Positions 17,143-26,658 are shown, counted from the first letter of the stretch. The stretch: 64,000 bases of DNA from Novacetimonas maltaceti (GCF_002906255.1 NZ_POTC01000015.1:1-64000); one strand, 5' to 3'. The notes: generated by a model not told the origin, from the letters alone. Numbers and translations: made by a program.

Positions 17143-18120
17143 ATGCGCCATGCCTTGGGAAATATCATGATGCTGTTCGTGCTCGGAACGTCCGCCATTG
17201 CGGAAGGAAGGGCAGCCTCTCCCGCCACGACGGATGTTTCCAGGGACCTGCCCGCTGCACTGAAATCCTGTTACGCCGGACAGGGGACATGTGTTCTGAA
17301 TCTTGGCGGGCGGACCGTGCACCTTACCCACGGGATCATCATCAACCCCCTGCGCGTAACGCTGCAGGACGGGCGGATAGATGCCTCTGCCCTTCCGGCC
17401 GGAGAAGCCGCGATCACGGTCAGCACGGATAGCGAGACGGCACCCGATTATGCAACATTTGTACATTATATCAAAGGGATAAACCTGATCGGGAATGAGA
17501 ACGCGGATGGTATCGTATTCAACAGTACGCATCATAATAATGTTCTGGCCGCGGCAGTGACATTGGAAAACATGTCGATATCAGGTTTCCGGCGGGGCAT
17601 TACGTTTTCAAACCATTCCTATGGCTTTGGCCTTTCCCACATACAGATTTTCAACAACAAGGTGGGGATCTATACCACAAGCGGCGCGGAAGATGCTGGC
17701 GAACGCATGACGTTTGTCGATGTTGGCGTATTCAACAACCAGCTGGGCATTGATGATGAAGCCGGGTTCGAAATGGACTGGCTGGGTGGCCATTGGGATT
17801 ATAATGGCAAGACGGCCATCCTGTCCGCACTGGTTGAATTCGATGGGCATATTGAAACAGGCCCCTCTGACCAGCCGATCATCGAATTGCGTGCCCTGCC
17901 CAACATGGTGGCGGCCCAACTCTTCATGACACCGGGTTCCTTTGTCATGGTCAATGGATACAATGGAAAACCGACATCCGATGCGTGGATTTCGTCCAAC
18001 AGTGCGTACAACGTCGTGCAGTTTCCATTCAATACCTGGGGCGTGACGGGAAAAACCGGTGTCATGCAGGGACCGGGCAAGGTGATCGGTCCCGCCAGTG
18101 GGGCTTTCACGCCGCATTGA
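17143..18120 (+). CDS. Secreted right-handed beta-helix (pectate-lyase-fold) protein
   Basis: A 325-residue protein with a signal peptide (LGNIMMLFVLGTSAIAEGRA). The mature part alternates short strands and turns typical of parallel beta-helices: GIIINPLRVTLQDGRIDA, AAVTLENMSISGFRRGITF, GLSHIQIFNNKVGIYTT and FVDVGVFNNQLGIDDE. No lyase catalytic cluster was recognised. The ATG at 17143 is chosen over a GTG at 17128 because AAGGA lies seven bases upstream of it and the signal peptide begins at once. In this locus it could modify or bind the exported polysaccharide; that is inference. Confidence 0.65.
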   Translation: MRHALGNIMMLFVLGTSAIAEGRAASPATTDVSRDLPAALKSCYAGQGTCVLNLGGRTVHLTHGIIINPLRVTLQDGRIDASALPAGEAAITVSTDSETAPDYATFVHYIKGINLIGNENADGIVFNSTHHNNVLAAAVTLENMSISGFRRGITFSNHSYGFGLSHIQIFNNKVGIYTTSGAEDAGERMTFVDVGVFNNQLGIDDEAGFEMDWLGGHWDYNGKTAILSALVEFDGHIETGPSDQPIIELRALPNMVAAQLFMTPGSFVMVNGYNGKPTSDAWISSNSAYNVVQFPFNTWGVTGKTGVMQGPGKVIGPASGAFTPH

Positions 18121-18158
18121 CAGTGCGATCCGGCAACATGGGGCACCGGAAAAGGTAG

Positions 18159-19475
18159 ATGACCGATATGGCAACCAGTCCTGATATCCTTTATGGGCAT
18201 GTCAAGAATATCTATCCGGTTTTCCGAAGCATAACGGGAAAAGGGATACGGCAGACACTTGAATATATATCGGGGAAGGTCAAGGACCTCTCCATTTCCC
18301 ACGTGGCGTCCGGCACCGAAGTGCTGGACTGGACCGTGCCTGAGGAATGGAATGCCTATGGCGCGACGATCCGACGCACGACAGGCGAGGTGATGATCGA
18401 CTGGGCGTGGTGCAACCTCCACCTGCTGCAGTACAGTATTCCCGTACATGCCCGCGTATCACGCAGCGAACTTGAAAAACATCTGTACTGGATCGAGGAG
18501 CAGCCAGACCTCATCCCCTACCGGACGTCCTACTACAGGAAGGATTGGGGGTTCTGCCTGTCCGCCCATCAACGCTCGTTATTGACGGATGACGAATATG
18601 ACGTGGACATCAGGACGGAACTTGGCCCTGGCCGCCTCAGTTACGGTGAAATACTGATCCCGGCGACGGCACCGGGGCAGGATACGGGCGAAGTCCTGTT
18701 TTCCATACATTGCTGCCATCCTGCGCTGGCCAATGACAATGCGTCTTCCGTCGCGATTGCGATCGAGGTCATCCGGGAATTGCAGGCGCGCACCGACCTT
18801 CGCCTGTCGTACCGTTTCATATTCATTCCCGGGACCATCGGTTCGATAACATGGCTGGCGCGCAACCGTGACACGGTAAGGTATATCCGTCATGGACTGG
18901 TCCTGAGTTGCCTTGGCGATGCAGGTGCTCCGACCTACAAGCAGTCCCGTCAGGGAAATGCCGCGATAGACCGCTATGCCGCATATCTCGTGCAGGCACG
19001 CTGGGGCGGAAAGGTCGTGCCGTTCGAACCCTATGGGTATGATGAGCGGCAATACTGCTCCCCGGGGTTCAACCTGGCTGTCGGTTGCCTGATGCGTTCG
19101 CCCAACGGGCAGTTTGCACAGTACCATACCTCTGCCGATAACCTCGATTTTGTCACCCCAGCGGGACTGCATGCGTCATTTGGCTTCATCATGGACCTTG
19201 TGGCCATGATGGAAAAGGACTTCCATCCCATCAGCCTCTGTCCCTATGGGGAGCCGCAGTTGGGCCGCCGGGGCCTTTACAGGGCCATCGGCGGCCATGA
19301 TGGAGACGATCCAGAGTCCGCCTTTGACCAGATGACGCTGCTCTGGGTCCTGAACCTTGCGGATGGCAAACATTCACTGCTTGATATCGCGCAGCGCGCG
19401 GGCAAGCCCTTCCCTGCCGTGGCGGCGGCGGCAGAGGCCCTGATGCGGGTGGACCTGCTCGCCCGGCCTGCCTGA
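18159..19475 (+). CDS. DUF4910 aminopeptidase-like protein of polysaccharide loci
   Basis: A 438-residue protein of the DUF4910 family, which combines an M28-type peptidase fold, an inserted DUF2172 domain and a C-terminal winged helix (here ALNLADGKH-like LWVLNLADGKHSLLDIAQRAG). Zinc-site elements SIHCCHPALANDNASSVA near residue 190 and QYHTSADNLDFV near 328 are visible. Where M28 enzymes have a catalytic EE pair, the equivalent strand here reads IFIPGTIGSITWL. Such proteins recur in LPS and NDP-sugar clusters, with function unknown. AAGG precedes the ATG. It ends the plus-strand block at a strong terminator. Confidence 0.78.
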   Translation: MTDMATSPDILYGHVKNIYPVFRSITGKGIRQTLEYISGKVKDLSISHVASGTEVLDWTVPEEWNAYGATIRRTTGEVMIDWAWCNLHLLQYSIPVHARVSRSELEKHLYWIEEQPDLIPYRTSYYRKDWGFCLSAHQRSLLTDDEYDVDIRTELGPGRLSYGEILIPATAPGQDTGEVLFSIHCCHPALANDNASSVAIAIEVIRELQARTDLRLSYRFIFIPGTIGSITWLARNRDTVRYIRHGLVLSCLGDAGAPTYKQSRQGNAAIDRYAAYLVQARWGGKVVPFEPYGYDERQYCSPGFNLAVGCLMRSPNGQFAQYHTSADNLDFVTPAGLHASFGFIMDLVAMMEKDFHPISLCPYGEPQLGRRGLYRAIGGHDGDDPESAFDQMTLLWVLNLADGKHSLLDIAQRAGKPFPAVAAAAEALMRVDLLARPA

Positions 19476-19477
19476 TG

Positions 19478-20695
19478 TCAGGGAGCATCTCCCTTTTTTG
19501 CCCTTACCAGCCGGAACATCGGTCCGGTCAGGGTCGTGGATGTCACCGCCAGGACCATCAGCGACGCATAGGCGAATTCGGAGATCATTCCCTTGCTGTG
19601 CAGGATCGTGGCGGCAACGATTTCCATCAGTCCCTTGCATTGCAGCAAAGTCCCCATTCCCAGGGCCTGGCGACGCGACATGTCGGGTGATGGCGGGTAA
19701 AGGACCACGGCACCCATCTTGGTCGTGATGGAAATGACGACCAGCAGGAACGAGGCGATAACCGATGGCCATGTCAGAGCCTCGCCATTGATGTGCATGC
19801 CACTATGGCCAAAGAACAGTGGCGCCAGCCAGATCAGGGCGAATGTCCCCACCTGTTCCACCGGCAGGCGCCGGACCCATCCGGGCGGCATCACGGCACC
19901 GGCGAAATAGGCCCCGATCAGTTCATGCAGGCCGATCTGCATGCTGGCCCACGCCCCGCCTGCCAGCCATAGGGGCACGGCCCCCCATATGACCCACAGC
20001 GGGGGATGCGGCAGGCGGTATGTCGCAGCGCTGCTCAGCAGCGCAAGCGCGGCCAGCAGTGCGATGGCGATGAACTGCGTGATGTGCCACCCGTGGAAGG
20101 CGGCTGGCCCTTCGGCGGCGAATTCCAGACAGGCCAGCCCGATCCACAATGCGGCATCATCAACGACCGCCAGCCGTAATGCCAGTTGTCCCATCGGGCG
20201 GTCTGCAGGCGCCAGTTCGCGCACGACCCCGATCAGCACCGGCAGCGCGCTGACGGCAAGGCAGAGCCCGATCGACATCGCCCCGATCACCGGGCTGCCG
20301 TGCGGGGTTTCCCAGCCATGCAGTGGCAGGAAATAGAAATAGATCAGCAAGGAACCGATGCAGAATGGCACGCCCAGCGCAACCAGCGCACTGCCCAGCA
20401 GCCGCCCCATGGAAGGCGAGGTGAAATTCCGGTTCGGGTCCGCCCCGTCGGAAAACTGCCACATATCCAGCCCGGCGGTAAAAGCCAGGACCAGGACGGC
20501 AAGCCAGCCAATATCCTCCCCATAACGCGAGGGAATGCCCCATGCGCCCACAGGATATTTCGTGACCGCGATGGCGATCCCCAGCAGGATGGGAATGACG
20601 ACAATCGGCAGGGTCCTGTACGACAGGCGCCATAATACGGAAGGAATAAGAACGAACAGGAATACGTCCGCAAAAAGATGAAGAAGTTGATCCAT
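19478..20695 (-). CDS. Cation:proton antiporter (CPA2-type membrane protein)
   Basis: A 405-residue integral membrane protein with about ten to twelve hydrophobic segments, e.g. VFLFVLIPSVLWRL, LAVLVLAFTAGLDMW and VAFLLVVISITTKMGAVVLYP. Features of the monovalent cation:proton antiporter-2 fold include RLAVVDDAALWIGLACLEF with adjacent Asp residues in a helix, and GLHELIGAYFAGAVMPPG, a common CPA signature. It probably exchanges Na+ or K+ for protons in the inner membrane, useful in an acid-producing host. Convergent with the DUF4910 gene, two bases apart. Confidence 0.75.
   Translation of the reverse strand: MDQLLHLFADVFLFVLIPSVLWRLSYRTLPIVVIPILLGIAIAVTKYPVGAWGIPSRYGEDIGWLAVLVLAFTAGLDMWQFSDGADPNRNFTSPSMGRLLGSALVALGVPFCIGSLLIYFYFLPLHGWETPHGSPVIGAMSIGLCLAVSALPVLIGVVRELAPADRPMGQLALRLAVVDDAALWIGLACLEFAAEGPAAFHGWHITQFIAIALLAALALLSSAATYRLPHPPLWVIWGAVPLWLAGGAWASMQIGLHELIGAYFAGAVMPPGWVRRLPVEQVGTFALIWLAPLFFGHSGMHINGEALTWPSVIASFLLVVISITTKMGAVVLYPPSPDMSRRQALGMGTLLQCKGLMEIVAATILHSKGMISEFAYASLMVLAVTSTTLTGPMFRLVRAKKGDAP
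19481..19499 (+). terminator. Rho-independent terminator of the polysaccharide operon
   Basis: GGGAG-CAT-CTCCC followed directly by TTTTTT: a five-base stem with a three-base loop and a T-tract, immediately after the DUF4910 stop codon. It lies within the last codons of the convergent antiporter gene. Confidence 0.8.
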
Positions 20696-21045
20696 ACCGT
20701 TCTCTTGTTTTTGATTTTGACGAGCGTTATTATATATTGATATATCAGATATGCAAATGAAACATGATTCATGTCTTTGGCAGGAGCCTGTCGCAACAGA
20801 TCAGCGCGTCGCTTTTCATTTGCCGGTGCATGGACTGGCTGGAAAAACAATCTCTGGTTATGAACACGTTTCATCGACAGGATGTGTATTTTTACACTTC
20901 GTTTCCGATATACGTCCCATGTCGGAAGATATATTTATAATTCCATTTATTGTGTGATGCATCGTGGCCGCCATTACTGATGGCGCAAGCTACGCCAACG
21001 CGGGATATATGCCCAAAGTTTCTGGTGGGAACAGGCTATCCCCGG
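20696..21045. promoter_or_regulatory. Antiporter upstream region with palindrome
   Basis: A 350-base non-coding stretch between the antiporter gene start and the end of the FUSC gene, AT-rich near the antiporter. A perfect ten-base palindrome TGATATATCA lies at 20738-20747, about 45 bases from the antiporter ATG, where an operator or promoter element would sit. No convincing gene is present. Confidence 0.35.
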
Positions 21046-23121
21046 TCATTTCCGCACGGCACCGCCCTGTGCGAGGCAGGTCGCCGCCGTGCGCCCGATG
21101 CCGTCAAGACAGCCAAGGATCCGCAGCAGCCACATGTCATCCGGCTCCTGCCGCAGCATCCCCACCACCCGCCGCCGCGCCACGGCAACCAGTGCGATCC
21201 CGCGCCGACTGACCGGTCGATATCGCGCCAGCGCCCGCATCAGCAGGGTCAGGGTCCGGGATGCCTCGTGATGCCGCTCGCGCTTGAGTTGCCGCAGCAA
21301 CAGGATATTGAGCCCGACCGCAGACAACAGCAATGTCTGGCGAATATCGCCGGTAGCAGCAGGATCGCCTGCCTGTGCCGCATGCCGTACCAGACGTCCG
21401 ATCCGGTCCACGCTGGTCCCGATCCACCGTCCGGGGGAAGGTGGCAGGGGCATGATGCACAATCCACGCAATTCGGTGCGGATATGGGCCATGTAACGCC
21501 CGCGTTCATTGCGGGCATCAAAGGGAAGCACAAGACGGAAAACCAGCACGCTCAACCCGACGGCCAGCACGGTATGCAAGGCCGTATTCAGAAAGGTCAC
21601 CTCATCGACGCGCAACTGGTTTCCGGGCATCAAGAGGTTCGGCATCAGCAGTCCATAGGCCGCCGCCGCCCCTGCCGTGCCGGGATTGTATTTGGCCAGT
21701 CCGCCGACAAACAGGAAGATGCCAAGGACAAAGGCCAGTTCCTCGTAATCGCTGAGATAAGGCACGATCCACAGGTCGAGACATCCTGCGGCAACGGCGG
21801 ACCAGATTGCCCCCGACAGGAAGCGCACGGTCCCGACAACCGGTTTTTCGCGGGTGGCGAACAGTCCGCAGACCAGCGTCGTGATCGCAATGAAACCCAT
21901 GCCCCCTGGCCATGCCGTCATTTCGTAGATCAGGCCGGCGGCCAGAATGGCGATGGCGCCACGCAACCCGTTATGGAAGGCAAGCCGCAGGTCCCGATGT
22001 CCGGGCAGGCGAAAGCGGAAACGGTCATGTGGCGGTGGTGCGAAGATGGCCTGGCAATGCCCGATCGCCGTTGCAAGGTCAGTCATCGCGGCGTCAAGCA
22101 CACCATGCGTGATGCGGCGTGCCTCGTCGGTTTCATGCCGGGCACGGTCCTCAAACACCGCGCGCAGGTGCAGTACATGTCCCAGCAGGGTTTCAAGCAT
22201 GTCCTGCTGGAGACGGCACGAAACCAGTCGGTCGCATAACTCCAGAAGCCTGCCCCGCGTCTCGATCAGCAGCGGATCGCGGCTCAGTTCCGCGCGTTCC
22301 GTGCTTCCCGACAGGCCGACCAGACGTGTGACCATGATCGAGATATCGGCAAACACCGCACGCGCATGGTCCCCCGCATGCGAATGGTGTCCCATCTCGA
22401 TGGCCGGGAATTCAATCCCATGATGGACGGAGACCATCATGTCTGAAAACTCGCCCGCATGGGCCAGCGTATCGCGGTCATGCAGGATGATTTCCCGCAG
22501 CAGGGAGGCAAGCCGGTGCAGGACATCTTCAACACGGGTAAGCATCGTGGCCCGTGCGCGCGATGCCAGGTTGTGCGCGAACAGCAATGCCATGGCCGCT
22601 TCGCATACGACGCCCAGCACGATATAGGTCGCCCGCGAAACCGCGATGAAGAACACGTTGTCCGGCTGTGACGCAGCGGCCACCGCGATGATGGAGCAGG
22701 TGTATCCCGCCAGGACAAAGGCGTAGGAACGGAAGTTCACGCTGAATGTCGCAAGGAAACTGCACAGCCCGATCCAGGCCGCGACAGCCGGGAAAAACAG
22801 CCATGCCTGCTGCGGGAAGGCGGCGATGAACATCACGGCGGCAATCGCACCGACCATGGTGCCGACGATCCGCCACCGTGCCTTCGACATGCTTTCGCCG
22901 CGACGGACCTGTGCCACGGACCATACGGTGGCGACCGCCCACTGGGGACTGTCGAGTTCCATCCACAGCGCGGCGGCCAGCGCGATCAGCGATGCCAGTG
23001 TATTGCGCGCGGCAAAACCGACCGCCTGCGACGAGGGACAGTACAGCCATCGCAGCATGTCGCGGCATTTCCGCCAGCCAGAACCCGGCCGGATAGCAGT
23101 TACGGAATCAGGAGGGGGCAT
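21046..23121 (-). CDS. FUSC family membrane protein (AaeB-like efflux component)
   Basis: A 691-residue protein with two hydrophobic halves separated by soluble stretches, the layout of the fusaric-acid-resistance/aromatic-acid exporter family. The first half holds NTLASLIALAAALWMELDSPQWA and VGTMVGAIAAVMFIA; the second GLRGAIAILAAGLIYEMTAWPGG and TVRFLSGAIWSAVAAGCLDLW. The repeated motif around 'SPQWAVATVW' and 'GFIAITTLVCGLF' is characteristic. Members usually work with a membrane fusion protein, but none is adjacent. Substrates are probably aromatic or weak organic acids. Confidence 0.8.
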   Translation of the reverse strand: MPPPDSVTAIRPGSGWRKCRDMLRWLYCPSSQAVGFAARNTLASLIALAAALWMELDSPQWAVATVWSVAQVRRGESMSKARWRIVGTMVGAIAAVMFIAAFPQQAWLFFPAVAAWIGLCSFLATFSVNFRSYAFVLAGYTCSIIAVAAASQPDNVFFIAVSRATYIVLGVVCEAAMALLFAHNLASRARATMLTRVEDVLHRLASLLREIILHDRDTLAHAGEFSDMMVSVHHGIEFPAIEMGHHSHAGDHARAVFADISIMVTRLVGLSGSTERAELSRDPLLIETRGRLLELCDRLVSCRLQQDMLETLLGHVLHLRAVFEDRARHETDEARRITHGVLDAAMTDLATAIGHCQAIFAPPPHDRFRFRLPGHRDLRLAFHNGLRGAIAILAAGLIYEMTAWPGGMGFIAITTLVCGLFATREKPVVGTVRFLSGAIWSAVAAGCLDLWIVPYLSDYEELAFVLGIFLFVGGLAKYNPGTAGAAAAYGLLMPNLLMPGNQLRVDEVTFLNTALHTVLAVGLSVLVFRLVLPFDARNERGRYMAHIRTELRGLCIMPLPPSPGRWIGTSVDRIGRLVRHAAQAGDPAATGDIRQTLLLSAVGLNILLLRQLKRERHHEASRTLTLLMRALARYRPVSRRGIALVAVARRRVVGMLRQEPDDMWLLRILGCLDGIGRTAATCLAQGGAVRK

Positions 23122-23173
23122 CAGTGGCTATGGGCACCAATGCTGCTGCACCACCATGTCGGGCGGACCGCCG

Positions 23174-24889
23174 TCAGCAGTCCGCCTTTTCATAAGGGAG
23201 GTAGCGCGCGGTCCATATCGCCCGCTCCAGCGCGGCCTCGATGTCTTCCGCTGTGGCCGGGGGGGCGACCCCTTCCGCCTGCCCCTGCCCGATGACGGCC
23301 CGCGCCACGGCGATTGCGGCGCGGGGAAGTTCGGAAACCGGCGGCAGCAGGGCCGCGGATGCCATATCCTCCGTCCCCGCCGCCGGGGACAGGTCCGCCA
23401 GCGCCCGTGCCGCGGCAAGGAACATGCCGTCGGTCATGCGTGTGATGCCGCCGGCCACCACGGCAAGCCCAACGCCGGGAAAGACATAGGAATTGTTGAT
23501 CTGGTCCACCGGGCGTTCGCGTCCGTCAAGGACGACTGGCGCGAACGGGCCGCCCGTGCCGATGATGGCGCGTCCGTCAGTCCATGACAGCAGGTCTTCC
23601 GGCATCGCTTCGATATTGGCGGTCGGGTTCGACAGGGCAAAAATCACGGGGCGCTGCGGCATCCGCGCCATTGGGGCAATGATCTCACGCGTGAAGGCCC
23701 CGCCCTGTCCCGATGTGCCGATCAGCATCGTCGGACGGACATGCGCCATCACCTCGGCCAGGGAAACATGCGCAGGGTCGTGGACATCCCATGTCGCGGC
23801 AATGTCGCGTGGCTGGGCAAAGGGTTCCTGACCGCGCGTGATCTCCTCCATCCCATGGCGGACCAGTCCGTGCACGTCGATCATGAAGAACCGGCCGCGC
23901 GCCTCCTGCGGGTCCATCCCTTCGGCGACCATCATGCGTGACAGCAGGTCGGCAATGCCGCAGCCCGCGCCACCCGCGCCGAAAATGACGATCCGCTGCT
24001 GCCGCAGTGGCGCGGCGCCCGCACGGATCGCGGCAAGAAGCGCGCCTGCGGTCACCCCGGCCGTTCCCTGTATGTCGTCGTTGTAGGTGCACATCCGCCC
24101 GCGATACTGGTCGAGGATACGCAGCGCGTCCTCCCCTGCCAGATCTTCCCAATGCAGCGCGATCCGGGGCCAGCGGGCCTGCACCGCCGCGACGAATTCC
24201 GCGATGAACGCATCATATTCCGCCCCGCGCACGCGACGATGGCGCCATCCGATGTAATCCGGGTCATGCAGCAGCGCTTCGTTATCGGTGCCGACATCAA
24301 GCAGGATCGGCAGCGCGCAGGCCGGGTCCAGCCCGCCACAGGCGGTATAGAGCGCAAGCTTGCCAATCGGGATGCCCATCCCGTTCGCGCCCTGGTCGCC
24401 AATTCCCAGGATGCTGCCACCGTCGCTGGCCACGATGACGCGCACATCGTCCCAGCGTGGGTCGGACAGGATGTCCGCGATCCGGCCCCGGTCCCCGTAA
24501 TTCAGGAACAGGCCGCGCGGGCGGGTCCATATCTGGCTGAACTGCTGGCACGCCCGCCCGATGCACGGGGTGTAGATGATGGGCAGGTAATCTTCGAGCG
24601 ACTGCGCAACGATGGCATGGAAAAGGGTTTCGTTGCGGTCCTGGATTTCACGCAGCGCAACATGGCGCGAAAAATTGTCCGGCAGGGCCTCAAGCCGGCG
24701 CGTGGCGCGGGCGACCTGCTGCGGCAGTGTCGTGACATGTTGCGGCAGCAAGCCATGCAGTCCGAACAGGTCTCGTTCCCGCGCATCGAAGGCATTGTCC
24801 TTGTTCAGCACAGGACATTCCAGAAGGTCACGTCCATTCAGGCCGACCTTGCGGGAGGGGATGGGTGACGGTTGCGCGGAAGCGGGCAT
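23174..24889 (-). CDS. maeA: NAD-dependent malic enzyme
   Basis: A 571-residue malate dehydrogenase (oxaloacetate-decarboxylating), converting malate to pyruvate and CO2 in the cytosol. Diagnostic segments are IIYTPCIGRACQQFSQIW with the catalytic Tyr, VASDGGSILGIGDQGANGMGIPIGKLALY, the metal-binding YNDDIQGTAGV, and the NAD fold IVIFGAGGAGCGIADLL. The long N-terminal domain marks the SfcA/MaeA class rather than the MaeB class. The ATG at 24889 begins PASAQPSPIPSRKVGLNG; the in-frame extension upstream would overlap the divergent promoter. It faces a LysR gene. Confidence 0.93.
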   Translation of the reverse strand: MPASAQPSPIPSRKVGLNGRDLLECPVLNKDNAFDARERDLFGLHGLLPQHVTTLPQQVARATRRLEALPDNFSRHVALREIQDRNETLFHAIVAQSLEDYLPIIYTPCIGRACQQFSQIWTRPRGLFLNYGDRGRIADILSDPRWDDVRVIVASDGGSILGIGDQGANGMGIPIGKLALYTACGGLDPACALPILLDVGTDNEALLHDPDYIGWRHRRVRGAEYDAFIAEFVAAVQARWPRIALHWEDLAGEDALRILDQYRGRMCTYNDDIQGTAGVTAGALLAAIRAGAAPLRQQRIVIFGAGGAGCGIADLLSRMMVAEGMDPQEARGRFFMIDVHGLVRHGMEEITRGQEPFAQPRDIAATWDVHDPAHVSLAEVMAHVRPTMLIGTSGQGGAFTREIIAPMARMPQRPVIFALSNPTANIEAMPEDLLSWTDGRAIIGTGGPFAPVVLDGRERPVDQINNSYVFPGVGLAVVAGGITRMTDGMFLAAARALADLSPAAGTEDMASAALLPPVSELPRAAIAVARAVIGQGQAEGVAPPATAEDIEAALERAIWTARYLPYEKADC

Positions 24890-25005
24890 GGGAACTCGGT
24901 ATTGTGATCGCGGTGAAACAGTGCGCACAATACCCATCTGCACAATCCCGTGTAGAGCACGTGCATGCACGGTAACCGTACGCCACACGCAATCATGGAG
25001 GGCGC
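24890..25005. promoter_or_regulatory. Divergent promoter region between malic enzyme and LysR genes
   Basis: A 116-base gap between divergent genes, the usual site where a LysR regulator binds to control itself and its neighbour. GTGCATGCAC with flanking ACG is a palindromic element at 24961-24970. Binding by the adjacent LysR protein is inferred only from geometry. Confidence 0.45.
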
Positions 25006-25911
25006 GTGCCCGACGAAATCAGTGACCTGAAATTCTTCTGCATCCTCGCCGCCGCCGGCAGCATTGCAGGCTGCGCGCGCGTCATGGGCATGTCCCCCGC
25101 CGCGATGAGCCGCAGGCTGAGCGGGTTCGAGGCACGCCTTGGCACGCGACTGGTCACCCGCACGTCGCGCCACTTCGCACTGACGGCCGAAGGGCAGAGG
25201 CTGCATGAACGCGCCACGCGCATCATGCATGAAGTCGAGGAAGCCGAGGCCGAGGTCACGGCCAAGGCCGGGATTCCCCATGGCCTGCTGCGTGTGGGGG
25301 TTCCATCCGAACTCGGGCGCAAGATGCTGGCGGGCATCGTTGCGGCATTCGTGGAGAAATATCCTGACGTTACCGTCCACCTGACGCTGTCGGACGCGGG
25401 ACTTGACGTGATTGACGACGGTCTGGACATCGCGATACGCGCAGGCATGCCGCCGGACCAGGATGTCATGACCACCACCCTGATCAGCAGCCGCCGCGTG
25501 GTCTGCGCCGCGCCGTCCTATTCCGCGCGCAAGGGCCTGCCCGCCACGCCGCACGACCTGCTCCGGCATGACTGCATCTGCCTGCTGCGCCGGCAGAGGA
25601 TCTTCAATGAATGGGCCTATTACGACGGCAAGACGCGCAAGGAAATCCACGTCACCCCCCACCTTGCAACCTCCAGCAGCGAGGTCGTCCATGACTGGGC
25701 CGTCAGCGGGCAGGGCATTGCGCTGAAGGTGTTGTGGGACATTGCCGACGACCTGAAATGCGGGCGGCTGATCGAATGCCTCAGCGCCTATGCGTGGGAA
25801 GAGGTCGTGCTGTGCGCGGTCTATCCCTCGCGCACGCACCTGCCGCCGCGCATGCGCCTTTTCCTCGATTTCGTCAAACGCGCCCTGCGGCAACATGATT
25901 TTGGAACCTGA
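25006..25911 (+). CDS. LysR family transcriptional regulator
   Basis: A 301-residue regulator. The N-terminal winged helix-turn-helix covers FFCILAAAGSIAGCARVMGMSPAAMSRRLSGFEARLG, followed by RTSRHFALTAEGQRL as in LysR proteins. The rest is a periplasmic-binding-like effector domain with LRVGVPSELGRKML and DIAIRAGMPPDQ. A GTG start with GGAGG four bases upstream is chosen. It is divergent from the malic enzyme gene and upstream of the DJ-1 gene, so either could be its target. The effector is unknown. Confidence 0.9.
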   Translation: MPDEISDLKFFCILAAAGSIAGCARVMGMSPAAMSRRLSGFEARLGTRLVTRTSRHFALTAEGQRLHERATRIMHEVEEAEAEVTAKAGIPHGLLRVGVPSELGRKMLAGIVAAFVEKYPDVTVHLTLSDAGLDVIDDGLDIAIRAGMPPDQDVMTTTLISSRRVVCAAPSYSARKGLPATPHDLLRHDCICLLRRQRIFNEWAYYDGKTRKEIHVTPHLATSSSEVVHDWAVSGQGIALKVLWDIADDLKCGRLIECLSAYAWEEVVLCAVYPSRTHLPPRMRLFLDFVKRALRQHDFGT

Positions 25912-26004
25912 CCTGCCGGGAACCGTTGGCTCCTGACAGGGATGCCGACCCATCGGGCACGCTCCGTGTCGGCATCCCCTGCCCTTCGCAGATGGAGAAC
26001 GACC

Positions 26005-26658
26005 ATGATGACCCGCAATCCTCCTTCTCAGGCCGGTTCCACACAGGCTCCCCCTTCCGCACACGATCAGGCCACGCGACGCAATGGCGGCAGCCTTGCC
26101 GGACGGACGATTGCCATCCTCGCGACTGACGGGGTGGAGGAAGTGGAACTGACCGATCCCATGGCCGCCCTGCGTCAGGCGGGCGCGCGGACGCTCCTTG
26201 TCTCCCCGGCGAAGGGGGAAATCCAGGCGATGGAAGCAGATGTCCATCCCACCAACCGCTATCACGTCGACATGCAGGCCAGCGCCGCACATGCCGCGGA
26301 ATTCGACGGACTGCTCCTGCCCGGCGGCACGACCAGTCCCGACCACCTGCGCATGGATCATGACGCCGTGCGGTTCGTGCGGGAATTCGTGCAGGCGGGA
26401 AAACCGATCGCCGCCATATGCCACGGGCCATGGACCCTGATTGATGCGCAGGGCGTCAGTGGCCATACCCTGACGTCATGGCCCTCCCTGCGCGCGGACC
26501 TGACAAATGCGGGCGGGCACTGGGTGGATCGCCCTGTCGTCACCGATGGCATGCTGGTCACCTCACGCAATCCGGGCGACCTCGGGGTTTTCTGCCCTGC
26601 CATCGTGGCGCTGTTTGCCGCCGCCCCTGCCCCGGCGCGGCACGGACATGTCGCATGA
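26005..26658 (+). CDS. DJ-1/PfpI family protein
   Basis: A 217-residue protein of the DJ-1/PfpI/YhbO group (glyoxalase-, chaperone- or protease-like). The nucleophile elbow is AAICHGPWTLIDA with the Cys followed by His, the acidic partner is in TDGVEEVELTDPMAAL, and LLLPGGTTSPDHLR matches the family. Two ATGs are adjacent; the first at 26005 follows GGAG by seven bases. The first 30 residues are low-complexity and not part of the fold. Its stop overlaps the start of the next gene (ATGA), so the two proteins are likely made together. Confidence 0.85.
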   Translation: MMTRNPPSQAGSTQAPPSAHDQATRRNGGSLAGRTIAILATDGVEEVELTDPMAALRQAGARTLLVSPAKGEIQAMEADVHPTNRYHVDMQASAAHAAEFDGLLLPGGTTSPDHLRMDHDAVRFVREFVQAGKPIAAICHGPWTLIDAQGVSGHTLTSWPSLRADLTNAGGHWVDRPVVTDGMLVTSRNPGDLGVFCPAIVALFAAAPAPARHGHVA

